Origin: a virus
Reading direction: 5' to 3' (one strand)
Virus record (IMG/VR): IMGVR_UViG_3300042938_001746
Span: 1-44,117 of that record
Length of the DNA: 44,117 nucleotides
In this document: positions 17,151 through 24,855 of the stretch, piece after piece
Numbering within the stretch: position 1 is the stretch's first letter
How the letters are laid out: every line of letters begins with the position of its first letter
Notes under the pieces: generated by a model
The model's input: the letters and a program-made list of their open reading frames with translations, nothing else
The model's database searches: none
What the model was told of the DNA's origin: nothing
Position numbers and translations under genes: made by a program

Positions 17151-17516
17151 ATGAAAATAGCTAAAGTAGATTTAGCTCCAGGCGCAATGGAGATTCGTGC
17201 GGTTATTATGGACAGGACTAGCAGAGGATTAAAAACATCTGACTTTGACATAGTTAGAGAAACTAAGTATAAGTCAGCTACTGTAAGTGAATACAGAAGA
17301 AAGCTATGCAGGGCTGGTTTAATTAAAAGAGGCCCTTTCGTAATGGTAAGAGGCAAGAAAGAAAAAACGTGGGTTGAAAATGACACTATAGGTAATAGTT
17401 CTGTACCCATCTTGTCAAAAGACAAGCTAAAAATACTTACTTCTAAGGATACTGCTAAAATTGTTGGGGCTCTTAGAATTTATATTGATTCTTTAATCTC
17501 TATTTTAAAAGAATAA
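17151..17516 (+). CDS. Putative winged-helix DNA-binding protein (121 aa)
   Basis: Residues ~25-70 read like a winged helix-turn-helix: helix TSDFDIVRET, then YKSATVSEYRRKLCRAGLI as recognition helix and following turn, then a basic wing (KRGPFVMVRGKKEKTW). The C-terminal 40 residues form a hydrophobic helix that could dimerise. It would suit a small transcription regulator. The fold call rests on pattern alone. Confidence 0.6.
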   Translation: MKIAKVDLAPGAMEIRAVIMDRTSRGLKTSDFDIVRETKYKSATVSEYRRKLCRAGLIKRGPFVMVRGKKEKTWVENDTIGNSSVPILSKDKLKILTSKDTAKIVGALRIYIDSLISILKE

Positions 17517-17523
17517 GGTAATT

Positions 17524-17796
17524 ATGGACGAGTTCTACAAACAAGAAGAAATAGCAAAAGCCGCCTCCGGATCTATAGAGGCGGCAAAATTGTTAGCACC
17601 TATATTTAAAGAATTAGGCTTACATAGTTATCAAGATTTTTTAAAAGTAATACATGATCCAAAGTATAAAGATATAAAAGAAATTATCGATAAGATAAAA
17701 TTTAACGTACATGATAAAAATGTAAGCAGAAAAGAATTCTCTAAAGAAGTAATTAAGCAACGTAATTTAAAAGAAAAAAGAGGAGAGGAGGCATGA
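17524..17796 (+). CDS. Hypothetical small protein (90 aa)
   Basis: Starts seven nt after the preceding gene with AAGG before the ATG. The product is helical and lysine/glutamate-rich with no Cys, ending in a charged tail KQRNLKEKRGEEA. It overlaps the dNMP-kinase-like gene by four nt (ATGA), so the two are coupled. No family is recognised. Confidence 0.6.
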   Translation: MDEFYKQEEIAKAASGSIEAAKLLAPIFKELGLHSYQDFLKVIHDPKYKDIKEIIDKIKFNVHDKNVSRKEFSKEVIKQRNLKEKRGEEA

Positions 17797-18269
17797 TAGC
17801 ATTTTGCGGGTATAGCCGATCGGGCAAAGACACCGCGGCATTCATGTTTTCTAGAATAACTAAACTTAAGTACGCAGGTAGCCTATCGTGGTTACATAAA
17901 GAGATAGTGGCTAGTAAACTGGATATCCCAGATCAAACTGCGTGGGAGAATAGGCACATTAACAGAATGGAGTGGAGAAGAATTTTAGATGAGTATAAAC
18001 AAGGGGATGATTCAAAGTTAGTTAAACGATCCCTAGAATTTAGTAAAATAGTTGTAGGAATAAGAAAATTTTCTGAGCTACAAGCCTCTATGGCAGAAGG
18101 GCTTATAAAAATATCAGTATGGATAGATAGGCCGGGTATTGAAATCGACCCAACTATCACATATACTTCTTCTAGCTGCACTCATGTGATTAGTAACTCT
18201 GGAAGCTTAAGTTATCTTAACAACCAGCTGGTACTATTAGCAGAGTCAGTGAATGGTCTAATGGTCTAA
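17793..18269 (+). CDS. Deoxynucleotide monophosphate kinase-like protein (158 aa)
   Basis: The N-terminus has a P-loop in the form GYSRSGKDTAA (residues 6-16). The Arg-Ser-Gly-Lys-Asp-Thr pattern is typical of phage dNMP kinases such as T4 gp1, which phosphorylate dNMPs for phage DNA synthesis. The protein is clearly shorter than T4 gp1 (241 aa), so lid and substrate regions are reduced and the substrate is uncertain. A very strong GGAGAGGAGG site precedes the ATG. Its last codons and TAA lie inside the 8-bp tandem repeat that follows; with three or more repeat copies the stop does not move. Confidence 0.65.
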   Translation: MIAFCGYSRSGKDTAAFMFSRITKLKYAGSLSWLHKEIVASKLDIPDQTAWENRHINRMEWRRILDEYKQGDDSKLVKRSLEFSKIVVGIRKFSELQASMAEGLIKISVWIDRPGIEIDPTITYTSSSCTHVISNSGSLSYLNNQLVLLAESVNGLMV

Positions 18270-18289
18270 TGGTCTAATGGTCTAATGGT
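18252..18289 (+). repeat. 8-bp tandem repeat, 4.75 copies
   Basis: AATGGTCT is repeated perfectly four times (18252-18259, 18260-18267, 18268-18275, 18276-18283) and followed by a partial AATGGT. The unit length is not a multiple of three. The array carries the C-terminus and stop of the dNMP-kinase-like gene and extends into the gap before the 449-aa protein gene. It is a candidate site for replication slippage. Confidence 0.9.
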
Positions 18290-18359
18290 TTTAAAAGTAT
18301 TGGGGTTTCGGTGAATACAAATCTCGACGTCACTACAATAATACCATTAAAGACGGGTA

Positions 18360-18378
18360 GAACAGCAGCGTGCTGTTC
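18360..18378 (+). other. 8-bp hairpin in leader of the 449-aa gene
   Basis: GAACAGCA (18360-18367) pairs with TGCTGTTC (18371-18378) around a GCG triloop. It lies 14 nt before the GGAGG site of the next gene. It may be a 5' stabilising hairpin of a heavily translated mRNA or a weak terminator for the upstream block (only CTTT follows). Confidence 0.5.
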
Positions 18379-18405
18379 CTTTACAATTATTGGAGGATAG
18401 TAGTT

Positions 18406-19755
18406 ATGGCAAATTTTGGCGTTAGCATGCCCACAGACGGCAAGTCTGATTACAACCGCGGTGACCGAATTCTTAAGACAAACGCAGGTCTTATTAAAAG
18501 GCCTTCTTGGTCTAAAAGCGATCCTACGGTTATTAGGATATTCCCTTGCTCACAGGGCAATCAACCACAACCGACTAGATACTCTGACACGGAGTTTAGT
18601 CCTTGGTTCTACGCTTGTACGATGGTAAGTAGTTTTGGAAATCCGCCATCTACTTGGATAGCGAATGATCCGGAAGACAGATCGTACGACACCCGTACTA
18701 ATCCAGCGGTTATGGTGTACGAGTTAGCTAACGCAGTGGCTAAGGGACCACCTAGCGGTATTAGAGGACCACAGGAGTGGGCGTTAACTTTGAGAGGTGG
18801 CGCGGGTAAATCTGCTTTGGTTAGCAAGCCTGACACGGCTTTATTAGTTAGGTGTGCTATTTATGAAAGCAAGGGTACTCCTAACTCAGTCCCTGATGGC
18901 TTGGCACCAAACCACCAACCGGTTTTTATGATGCTTAAAAAATCGGCATGGCAGTCTATGAATAGAGAGCTTTCTATTGTCAAGGAAAGTGGGACTCAGG
19001 GTTTAACTAACCCTAATGATAAATACGTAAGTGGCGATATAGTATCGCTTAACAATGGGGCATACGTTCTTTTCTTTGAGGTAGGAATGCCTCCTAGAGG
19101 ATACGCTCCGGCTACTCCAGCGGCTGGTGGTTTCCCCACCGGAAAAAATAAGCCAATTGGCTACGATTGCATAATTAGCCCAACCTACAGAGGGGCTCCT
19201 GCTTCCTTTACGGATGCAGAGGCGGGCATAGTTATGAAAAAAATAGAATCGCCTATTAGGGATTGTTTAAACTTCCCTAGTGACGAAGAGCAAGTGCGGT
19301 ATGTAGTAGACTCCTTAAAAGGAAGTCACGCAACTGCTGGTCTAGTAGTTCACGCTTTAAGAGACAGGTATGAAAGGTTTATTCCTGTTGAAGTGATGAA
19401 TTACGGAAATGAATTTTTACGAAACAACGGCTTGATGGCTACGGCTGTATCTAATCCAGGTTTTGTATCGGCACCTCCCCCGATGCCCACTTGGAATAAC
19501 GGCCCGCCGCAGGTATCTGATAGTGCAGCTTGGAACGCAAACCAAATTCCGCAGTATGCGTATCCTTCGCAGCCGCCTAGGCCAGTACCGGTTGCTCCTA
19601 ATCCGGTTTCTAATTTGTCTGCAACACCAAATCTTCCTGACCCTAGGAGTTTAGTGGAAGGTGCAAAAAACACAGCAGATACTGGTATTGATTCTTCTGA
19701 TTTTATGAGTAAGCTGGCAGAGTTGAGGGCTAAGAGTACCCCAGCTAAGGAATAG
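18406..19755 (+). CDS. Candidate ssDNA-binding or other abundant protein (449 aa)
   Basis: The start is the ATG at 18406, preceded by GGAGG at 18392-18396; an in-frame upstream start at 18370 would pre-empt this site. Residues ~1-320 look globular and strand-rich with no enzyme motif. Residues ~335-420 are a proline-, asparagine- and serine-rich disordered linker (PPPMPTWNNGPP, QPPRPVPVAPNP), followed by a short C-terminal helix (SDFMSKLAELRAK). A globular core plus disordered linker plus conserved tip is the layout of phage ssDNA-binding proteins, and the gene directly precedes the recombinase. Codons look tuned for high expression and the gene has its own leader and trailing hairpins. I recognise no family motif, so the SSB idea is inference. 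Confidence 0.55.
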   Translation: MANFGVSMPTDGKSDYNRGDRILKTNAGLIKRPSWSKSDPTVIRIFPCSQGNQPQPTRYSDTEFSPWFYACTMVSSFGNPPSTWIANDPEDRSYDTRTNPAVMVYELANAVAKGPPSGIRGPQEWALTLRGGAGKSALVSKPDTALLVRCAIYESKGTPNSVPDGLAPNHQPVFMMLKKSAWQSMNRELSIVKESGTQGLTNPNDKYVSGDIVSLNNGAYVLFFEVGMPPRGYAPATPAAGGFPTGKNKPIGYDCIISPTYRGAPASFTDAEAGIVMKKIESPIRDCLNFPSDEEQVRYVVDSLKGSHATAGLVVHALRDRYERFIPVEVMNYGNEFLRNNGLMATAVSNPGFVSAPPPMPTWNNGPPQVSDSAAWNANQIPQYAYPSQPPRPVPVAPNPVSNLSATPNLPDPRSLVEGAKNTADTGIDSSDFMSKLAELRAKSTPAKE

Positions 19756-19770
19756 TCAATTTACTTTACC

Positions 19771-19801
19771 TTGGGTGTCTTTATTTTATAAAGGCACCCA
19801 A
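19771..19801 (+). terminator. 12-bp hairpin after the 449-aa gene
   Basis: TTGGGTGTCTTT (19771-19782) pairs with AAAGGCACCCAA (19790-19801), including one G-U, around the loop ATTTTAT. No T-tract follows, so it may be a weak terminator, a processing site or a 3' stabiliser limiting read-through into the recombinase gene 23 nt downstream. Confidence 0.5.
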
Positions 19802-19824
19802 ACTTAAAACAGGGAGAATCAAGA

Positions 19825-21036
19825 ATGGCTAAGAAGAAATGGGATTCTGATATGAAAGTGTCACCTTGTGATTTTTTTAAATCTCAGAGCATAGCTGCAC
19901 ACAGTGAGCTCGGAAGGGACGATACTTTTATAGGAAAAGAATCTCAAAGAGTAATGATAGGTTTGCCATTAAAGGCTTTTAGTCTTAGATACCTATTTCA
20001 AAATACTTGTTTTCCTCTTAGTAGAATGACAGAGTTGTATGGGGCTCCTGAATCATGTAAGTCTGCCATGCTTTATGAAATGTTTAGATGGCACGTATCA
20101 GCAGGCGGCGGTTATCTTTTAAATCTAGCAGAACCGAGAGACAGTCCCGATCTACGATCCAGCATTATAGGGCACGAAGCGGACACAATATTCCCTACAG
20201 TTACATGTAACAGCGTAGAAGATTGGCAGCAGAGTATAACTGAGTGGCTTAAGAAAAGCAGAACTACGTTCTCCGAGTCTGGGTCATGTCCATTCCCTGC
20301 AGCTATAGGAGTCGACTCTATTACCGGAGTAACCACAAGAAGCGACATAACAGACATTTGGGAAAAGGGTCACGCGTCCATAGGGTATGCAAAATCTGCT
20401 AATATTATAAACACATATTGCAAATTTGTATTCTCAGAGCTTAGGGTTTGGCCTTACAGTTTTATAGGCGTTAACCATATGAAGGTTTCAAAAGATGCTA
20501 GGGGTTTTCTAGAAAGAAAAATACCTGGAGGCCAGGCTCTTGATTTTTATGCTACGTTTAAAATTAGGATGCATAAGAAAGGAGATATAGATAGGTTAGA
20601 CGAATCAGGAAGACTTATAGAAATGACTATGGAAAAAAATAGTCTAGGTACTGCAGGTGAACGCAGATCTATAGACGTTCCTATGAAATGGAACTTTGCA
20701 GAAAACGGTGTTCAGGCTACATGGTGGGATTGGAATGAAGCTAGCCTGTCACTTATAAACGAGCTGACAGGTGTTAGGAAAAATCGAATACTCGAAGTAA
20801 CTGGTATAAGGAATTTAAGTAAATCTACCAGAACAGGGGATTCTCCTAAACTTGGTTTAGTAAAAGCCTCTTGGTCTGAATTAGGTGCTGCAATAGAAGA
20901 GAACGAGGAGATGGTAAAAGAACTTAACGTCATACACGGCATTAGGGAAAGAAAAGCTTTTGAAGCAGGCGTACCTTACTCAGTCCAGATGGCGGATGCT
21001 AAGGACTCTTCAGATTTAGACGTTGAACTTCTTTAG
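19825..21036 (+). CDS. RecA/UvsX-like recombinase (403 aa)
   Basis: A RecA-fold strand-exchange ATPase. Walker A is GAPESCKSA at about residues 73-81, preceded by a strand MTELYG typical of RecA/UvsX. Walker B is AAIGVDSITGV near 170. A basic-aromatic region IPGGQALDFYATFKIRM resembles the RecA L2/C-terminal core. The position before the P-loop Lys is Cys instead of the usual Gly; as I recall, UvsX-like proteins also lack Gly there, so activity is still expected. The C-terminus is acidic (DAKDSSDLDVELL), as in many recombinases. It would act with the SbcCD-like complex, the UvsW-like helicase and the RuvC-like resolvase in recombination-dependent replication. Confidence 0.85.
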   Translation: MAKKKWDSDMKVSPCDFFKSQSIAAHSELGRDDTFIGKESQRVMIGLPLKAFSLRYLFQNTCFPLSRMTELYGAPESCKSAMLYEMFRWHVSAGGGYLLNLAEPRDSPDLRSSIIGHEADTIFPTVTCNSVEDWQQSITEWLKKSRTTFSESGSCPFPAAIGVDSITGVTTRSDITDIWEKGHASIGYAKSANIINTYCKFVFSELRVWPYSFIGVNHMKVSKDARGFLERKIPGGQALDFYATFKIRMHKKGDIDRLDESGRLIEMTMEKNSLGTAGERRSIDVPMKWNFAENGVQATWWDWNEASLSLINELTGVRKNRILEVTGIRNLSKSTRTGDSPKLGLVKASWSELGAAIEENEEMVKELNVIHGIRERKAFEAGVPYSVQMADAKDSSDLDVELL

Positions 21037-21066
21037 TTATTATTTAATTTTGGGCCTAAGTGTAAA

Positions 21067-21591
21067 ATGGATAGAGAAGATTTATTTAAAAATGTACCTT
21101 TAGGCATAAACTCGGATAAGCCCTCTATAGAGAGGGCTCTTCGAATGGTTATTAAAAAGTTTCCAGATGTAGGATCTTTTCCTCATATATCGTCTTTATG
21201 TAAAAGACAGACAGGTAGGGATAGGGTAACATTGTCTTGGTTTTCCGAAGAATTTACTAGTTTCCCATTAAACTTAACGTATCAAAGTATACCTTGGGTT
21301 AGGGATATGTGGAGCGGTCTGTACGGAGGGTTTAAGAAAACCGACTTGTACATTGCATGGCAAAAAGAAAAAAATAGTTTTGAAAACAAATCAAACAATG
21401 GAATTGAATGGCGCCCGTTGTGCTTAGTGTTTGAATGGCCTAAGTGGGGAATATGCTGTATGCACAATAAGGATGTAGACAACTCTGAGTCAAAAGATTT
21501 TATTAGAATACACAGGACTTTAGACAACGGCGAAAAATTTATAATAGAACCATTTGGGCAACTACTTGACGGCATATCCTGGTCTCCGTAG
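21067..21591 (+). CDS. Hypothetical protein (174 aa)
   Basis: Starts 30 nt after the recombinase gene with only a weak ribosome-binding site. Tryptophan-rich (IPWVRDMWSGLYGGF, IEWRPLCLVFEWPKWGICC) and otherwise without recognised motifs. An inverted repeat AGCCCTCT/AGAGGGCT lies in its first codons and could damp translation, though it may be chance. Function unknown. Confidence 0.65.
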   Translation: MDREDLFKNVPLGINSDKPSIERALRMVIKKFPDVGSFPHISSLCKRQTGRDRVTLSWFSEEFTSFPLNLTYQSIPWVRDMWSGLYGGFKKTDLYIAWQKEKNSFENKSNNGIEWRPLCLVFEWPKWGICCMHNKDVDNSESKDFIRIHRTLDNGEKFIIEPFGQLLDGISWSP

Positions 21592-21634
21592 TTTATACTT
21601 AGGGTTTTAATCAAGTCTTATAGGAGTCATGTAA

Positions 21635-22006
21635 ATGCTTAATGTAGATGTGTTTCTTTCTAATCAAAGTACTTTGCCGTTATCCGAAGGCGCCGAGGAG
21701 GGTAGCCCAGTAAGATGGATCGAGGCTTCCATTAAGTACACCGTATCGCCGCGGCACATCATTTCTGAAAATGACACAGTCAATAAGTATATACCCCATG
21801 AAGGTAAAGATAGGGAATGGTTTGAATATTTAAAGAACCTTAATCCAACTATACAAACTTTGGGCGAGGCTGTTTCCTGCACACTGTACAAAATAGTAGA
21901 TGCTGTAAGACCTAGTGAAGTAAGTATGGCAGTTACCCTTAGTAATGATCCCGACGGTAATGGTTTTTGCACTAAGACCGTAAACCTTAATTGGGTTAAG
22001 GACTAG
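21635..22006 (+). CDS. Hypothetical protein (123 aa)
   Basis: AGGAG ends seven bases before the ATG. The protein is rich in beta-type sequence (DVFLSNQSTLPL, RWIEASIKYTVSPR, VSMAVTLSNDPDG) and has no Cys cluster or membrane segment. It could be a small structural or binding protein. No family is recognised. Confidence 0.6.
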   Translation: MLNVDVFLSNQSTLPLSEGAEEGSPVRWIEASIKYTVSPRHIISENDTVNKYIPHEGKDREWFEYLKNLNPTIQTLGEAVSCTLYKIVDAVRPSEVSMAVTLSNDPDGNGFCTKTVNLNWVKD

Positions 22007-22032
22007 GTCCTAAGGTTTTAAGGGGTTTAGAA

Positions 22033-23217
22033 ATGGCTGCTAATTTGCAAGGAAGTGGAGGGTTTAGTGGACTAGCTGTTCCTTTACCCGGACTTTTGTT
22101 TTCAAAGAACGAGTATGGTAAACTTACTGATGCTCTTTTTGATTGCGAGAGGAGTACTGAAGTTTGCTCAATAGGGGACGAGAGCCAGCTAGCTCTTTCA
22201 AGGAAAGGCGCTACTGCAGCGGGAGAGCGGATGTCGTGGCTAGCAGTCAGACAAGTGTGTAAGATACTATCAGCCGGCTTGTCTGCTTCGTTGTCTGATT
22301 TGCTAGGAATGAAGAGGCAGGAAGCCAATCTTGCCTCTTCAAGAAATATAGCTGATCCTGATGAAGACTTTAATGTGAGCGAAGCGGCTGCTTTATATAA
22401 TCTTGTTCTTAAAAAAAGATTTGGAAGGCTATTTGGCTGTAGGTATTTAAAGAACACCGATACCAAAGTCATAGAATCTGTGGTGGGTGGTCGTTATACT
22501 AGAATATCTAATTCTGATTTCTTGTCTATAATTTCCAGTGTTTTGGAATCCTGTGAGCCTAAGTATAACTTTCACTCTGCATCTGTATCTGGAAGAAAGC
22601 TTTGCTTAACTTATTCTAAGGCTAAGAGCCTGCCTTGCGGTTTAACCTTAGGAATAAAAATTATAAATAGTGAAATAGGTGACTCGTCTATAAAGGCATC
22701 TATAGCTTTAATAGACGGTAATGGTAATACCATGACGTCTTCTTACGATAAGTTGTCTAGGGTATCCCATTCTGGAAGGGACCTATCTAACAAAGTATCT
22801 AAATTAATAGGAGACGTGTTAGAGAAGTCAGGGGCTTCTGTTTATAGTGAAGAGGCTTTAAGTCTTAGGATAAGCGAAGCTGGATCTAAGCTTTTAGGGT
22901 TTACTGGCGATAACGAAGACAGCGCCAAGTTCTATAGGTTGATTGATTTTTTAAATACAAAAAATGGTTTAACTTATTCAATGGCAAAGAGATGCATTTC
23001 AGCAACATTGACTGGAAGCAGTGCGGACACGCACAACTTTAATATGCTGGACAGGTCAAAGCTTTGGCCATTGAAGTCGGCAATGTCTTTAGTGTTTTCA
23101 ATCATGAATGAAAGCCGCATTAATTTTGCGGATAATTTTTACCTTAGGGACAGGTTTGAAAAGGTTGCTTGGGGTATTTTTTTTAATAAACTAAAAATAC
23201 CTACTTCTGATTTGTAG
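22033..23217 (+). CDS. DUF932-like protein (394 aa)
   Basis: The central part (residues ~145-270) matches what I know of DUF932, a domain common on plasmids and phages and of unknown function: ESVVGGRYTRISNSDFLSII is the usual entry (a strand ending in Arg-Tyr, then Asn, then a helix), followed by two long strands (SVSGRKLCLTYS and GLTLGIKIINSEIGDSSIKA). It is longer at both ends than the domain itself. Its place in the replication block suggests a DNA-related role, but that is inference. Confidence 0.6.
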   Translation: MAANLQGSGGFSGLAVPLPGLLFSKNEYGKLTDALFDCERSTEVCSIGDESQLALSRKGATAAGERMSWLAVRQVCKILSAGLSASLSDLLGMKRQEANLASSRNIADPDEDFNVSEAAALYNLVLKKRFGRLFGCRYLKNTDTKVIESVVGGRYTRISNSDFLSIISSVLESCEPKYNFHSASVSGRKLCLTYSKAKSLPCGLTLGIKIINSEIGDSSIKASIALIDGNGNTMTSSYDKLSRVSHSGRDLSNKVSKLIGDVLEKSGASVYSEEALSLRISEAGSKLLGFTGDNEDSAKFYRLIDFLNTKNGLTYSMAKRCISATLTGSSADTHNFNMLDRSKLWPLKSAMSLVFSIMNESRINFADNFYLRDRFEKVAWGIFFNKLKIPTSDL

Positions 23218-23237
23218 GTTTGTGTATGATTTTTTTT
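23199..23237 (+). terminator. Weak hairpin with distal T-tract
   Basis: ACCTAC (23199-23204) pairs with GTAGGT (23214-23219) across the stop codon of the DUF932-like gene, and eight T follow at 23230-23237. The ten-base gap between stem and T-tract makes this a weak terminator candidate at best. Confidence 0.3.
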
Positions 23238-23252
23238 AACTAAAGGAGAGCC

Positions 23253-24143
23253 ATGAGCATTAATAAGTTATCTACTATTGAAGACAGCACTAAAAAAATA
23301 GCGAACATTCAGGAGGTTAAGGAGATGTCTCCAGTTGACGCTATAAACTCAATGGACCCTCTGCTGCGTAAAGTGTACGACGCAGAGGTGGAGGCTTACA
23401 GAGAGTTCAGAGGCGACTACGTAATGTTTAATTACGCTAGGGGTAAGGTAGCTTCAGAAATACTAAATAATCCGAAACATGGGGCAGGGGCCATAGAGAA
23501 GTTATCTATTGCCTTGTCCGTTGATAAGAGCACCATGTATAAGACGGTAGTTTTTAATTCAATGTACGAGGAGGATGATTTAAAGGAAGTTCTTCATAAG
23601 GCAAAGAGTAATGAGTTTAATTTAACTTGGTCTCATTTCGCAGCCGCTGTGCATGTACCTTGCTCTACTAAACCAGGACAGGACCCACATGAAGGGCGCA
23701 AGGAAGTTATAGACTTCGCCATCGAGAAGCAGCTTTCTGTTAGGGATTTAACTGAGCACATTAAGGACAGTTTTGGTGCAGCAGCAGATAGGGGTAAGCC
23801 GATTCCAGAGGCTAGAGTTAATAACTCAGTACGCAAGTTAAATTCGTCATTCAAAAGATTTAATAATAAGTGCATGTCTGATTTTAAATTCTTAGAGGAG
23901 CACTTTCACGAAGTAGTTTCTAAGTCAGAAGATTTGGAAGGAATAAAAGAATCGCTTGCTTCTTTATTTACTGACATGTCTGTGCTTAGAGAGAACCTTA
24001 AAAACTGGGTTGAGTATATGGAGTCTATTCCTGCTCAGTTAGAGAAAGAGAAGAACGCGCGTATAGCGGACAATGCAAATAACAACGGCATAACAATCAT
24101 AGGAGTAAAGCCGCAAGCTAAGCCCGAAAGGTCTAACGCATGA
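23253..24143 (+). CDS. Putative DNA-binding protein (296 aa)
   Basis: AAAGGAGA ends close to the ATG. Residues ~65-100 contain a likely helix-turn-helix (AGAIEKLSIALSVDKSTMYKTV), followed by a segment LTWSHFAAAVHV that recalls helical DNA-binding proteins of plasmids and phages. The rest is helical, and residues ~190-275 look like a coiled coil (RKLNSSFKRFNNKC, LEEHFHEVVSKSEDLEG), so it probably oligomerises. It may be a ParB/KfrA-like or regulatory protein. The last four nt overlap the next gene. Confidence 0.55.
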   Translation: MSINKLSTIEDSTKKIANIQEVKEMSPVDAINSMDPLLRKVYDAEVEAYREFRGDYVMFNYARGKVASEILNNPKHGAGAIEKLSIALSVDKSTMYKTVVFNSMYEEDDLKEVLHKAKSNEFNLTWSHFAAAVHVPCSTKPGQDPHEGRKEVIDFAIEKQLSVRDLTEHIKDSFGAAADRGKPIPEARVNNSVRKLNSSFKRFNNKCMSDFKFLEEHFHEVVSKSEDLEGIKESLASLFTDMSVLRENLKNWVEYMESIPAQLEKEKNARIADNANNNGITIIGVKPQAKPERSNA

Positions 24144-24832
24144 GTATTACCGTATGCTGCCTGCTTTACGGAGATTACCCAGACCTAGCTCTAAGGTGTT
24201 TGGGTCCTGTAAGTAAGTTAAAGGGGAGTGTCTCTGATATTAGGGTAGGTTGTAATGAGGTTTCAGAGAGAACACTAAAAGTTCTCTCTGACACTTTACC
24301 TGTTGATAGTAGTTTAACTATTATAAAGGAAAGCCCTCAGATATATAAGTATCCAATGATGGCTAAGCTTTTTAATGTTAAACCAATACTGAGTGATTAC
24401 GTAATGTGGTTTGATGACGATAGTTATATATCGCATGAAAATCCGGAGCAGTGGATAAGGAACGTTGAAGATTTTATGTCGAGGTCCAAAGCCGACATGG
24501 CTGGATCTTTATATGTGGTACCTTCTTCAAAAAACCAAATTGAGTGGAGACGCCTCCATTGCTCATGGTATACGGACAACAATACAGAACATCAGTCTAG
24601 GTTTGCTACTGGGGGGTGGTGGATTATAAAATCTGACGTTATTAAAAAGTATGGGTGGCCTCACCCTATGCTTGTACACAGAGGAGGTGACGCTCTCTTA
24701 GGGGAGCTCATGAGAAGTCAAAATTTAAAGTTAGCAAGTTACAGATCCGGAGTAGCCATAAACGCAAATTCTTTTGGCAAAGAGTCCGCTTCCGAGAGGA
24801 GAGGGTATGACGAAAAACCAATAGGGTCCTAG
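24140..24832 (+). CDS. GT-A type glycosyltransferase (230 aa)
   Basis: Begins like family-2 enzymes (SITVCCLLYGDYPDLALRCL). It has the metal-binding D-x-D motif in MWFDDDSYI near residue 95, and a downstream ATGGWWIIKSDVI plus HRGGDALLGELM that resembles the acceptor-side residues of GT-A enzymes. It probably transfers a sugar from a nucleotide sugar in the cytoplasm. It is isolated among replication genes, far from the main glycosyltransferase block at 34.6-42.8 kb, so its acceptor could be different, DNA included. ATGA overlap with the previous gene. Confidence 0.75.
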   Translation: MSITVCCLLYGDYPDLALRCLGPVSKLKGSVSDIRVGCNEVSERTLKVLSDTLPVDSSLTIIKESPQIYKYPMMAKLFNVKPILSDYVMWFDDDSYISHENPEQWIRNVEDFMSRSKADMAGSLYVVPSSKNQIEWRRLHCSWYTDNNTEHQSRFATGGWWIIKSDVIKKYGWPHPMLVHRGGDALLGELMRSQNLKLASYRSGVAINANSFGKESASERRGYDEKPIGS

Positions 24833-24855
24833 TTAAATATGCGTAGGGAGTTAAA

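Noticed and set aside
18252-18289. CRISPR-like or iteron array
   Set aside because: The units are head-to-tail 8-mers with no spacers, too short for CRISPR. Iterons of an origin would normally be spaced and accompanied by an AT-rich unwinding region.
18299-18339. Sigma-70 promoter upstream of the 449-aa gene
   Set aside because: TACAAT at 18334 is a fair -10 box but no -35 hexamer lies at 16-18 nt, so I do not list it.
21115-21142. Terminator or switch in the first codons of the 174-aa gene
   Set aside because: An AGCCCTCT/AGAGGGCT inverted repeat is present, but its loop is only about two to four bases, there is no T-tract and it sits inside the coding sequence. Chance is likely.
21996-22472. 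158-codon open frame on the minus strand
   Set aside because: It lies entirely opposite the DUF932-like gene, has no ribosome-binding site and no credible protein character, and no other minus-strand gene exists in the window.
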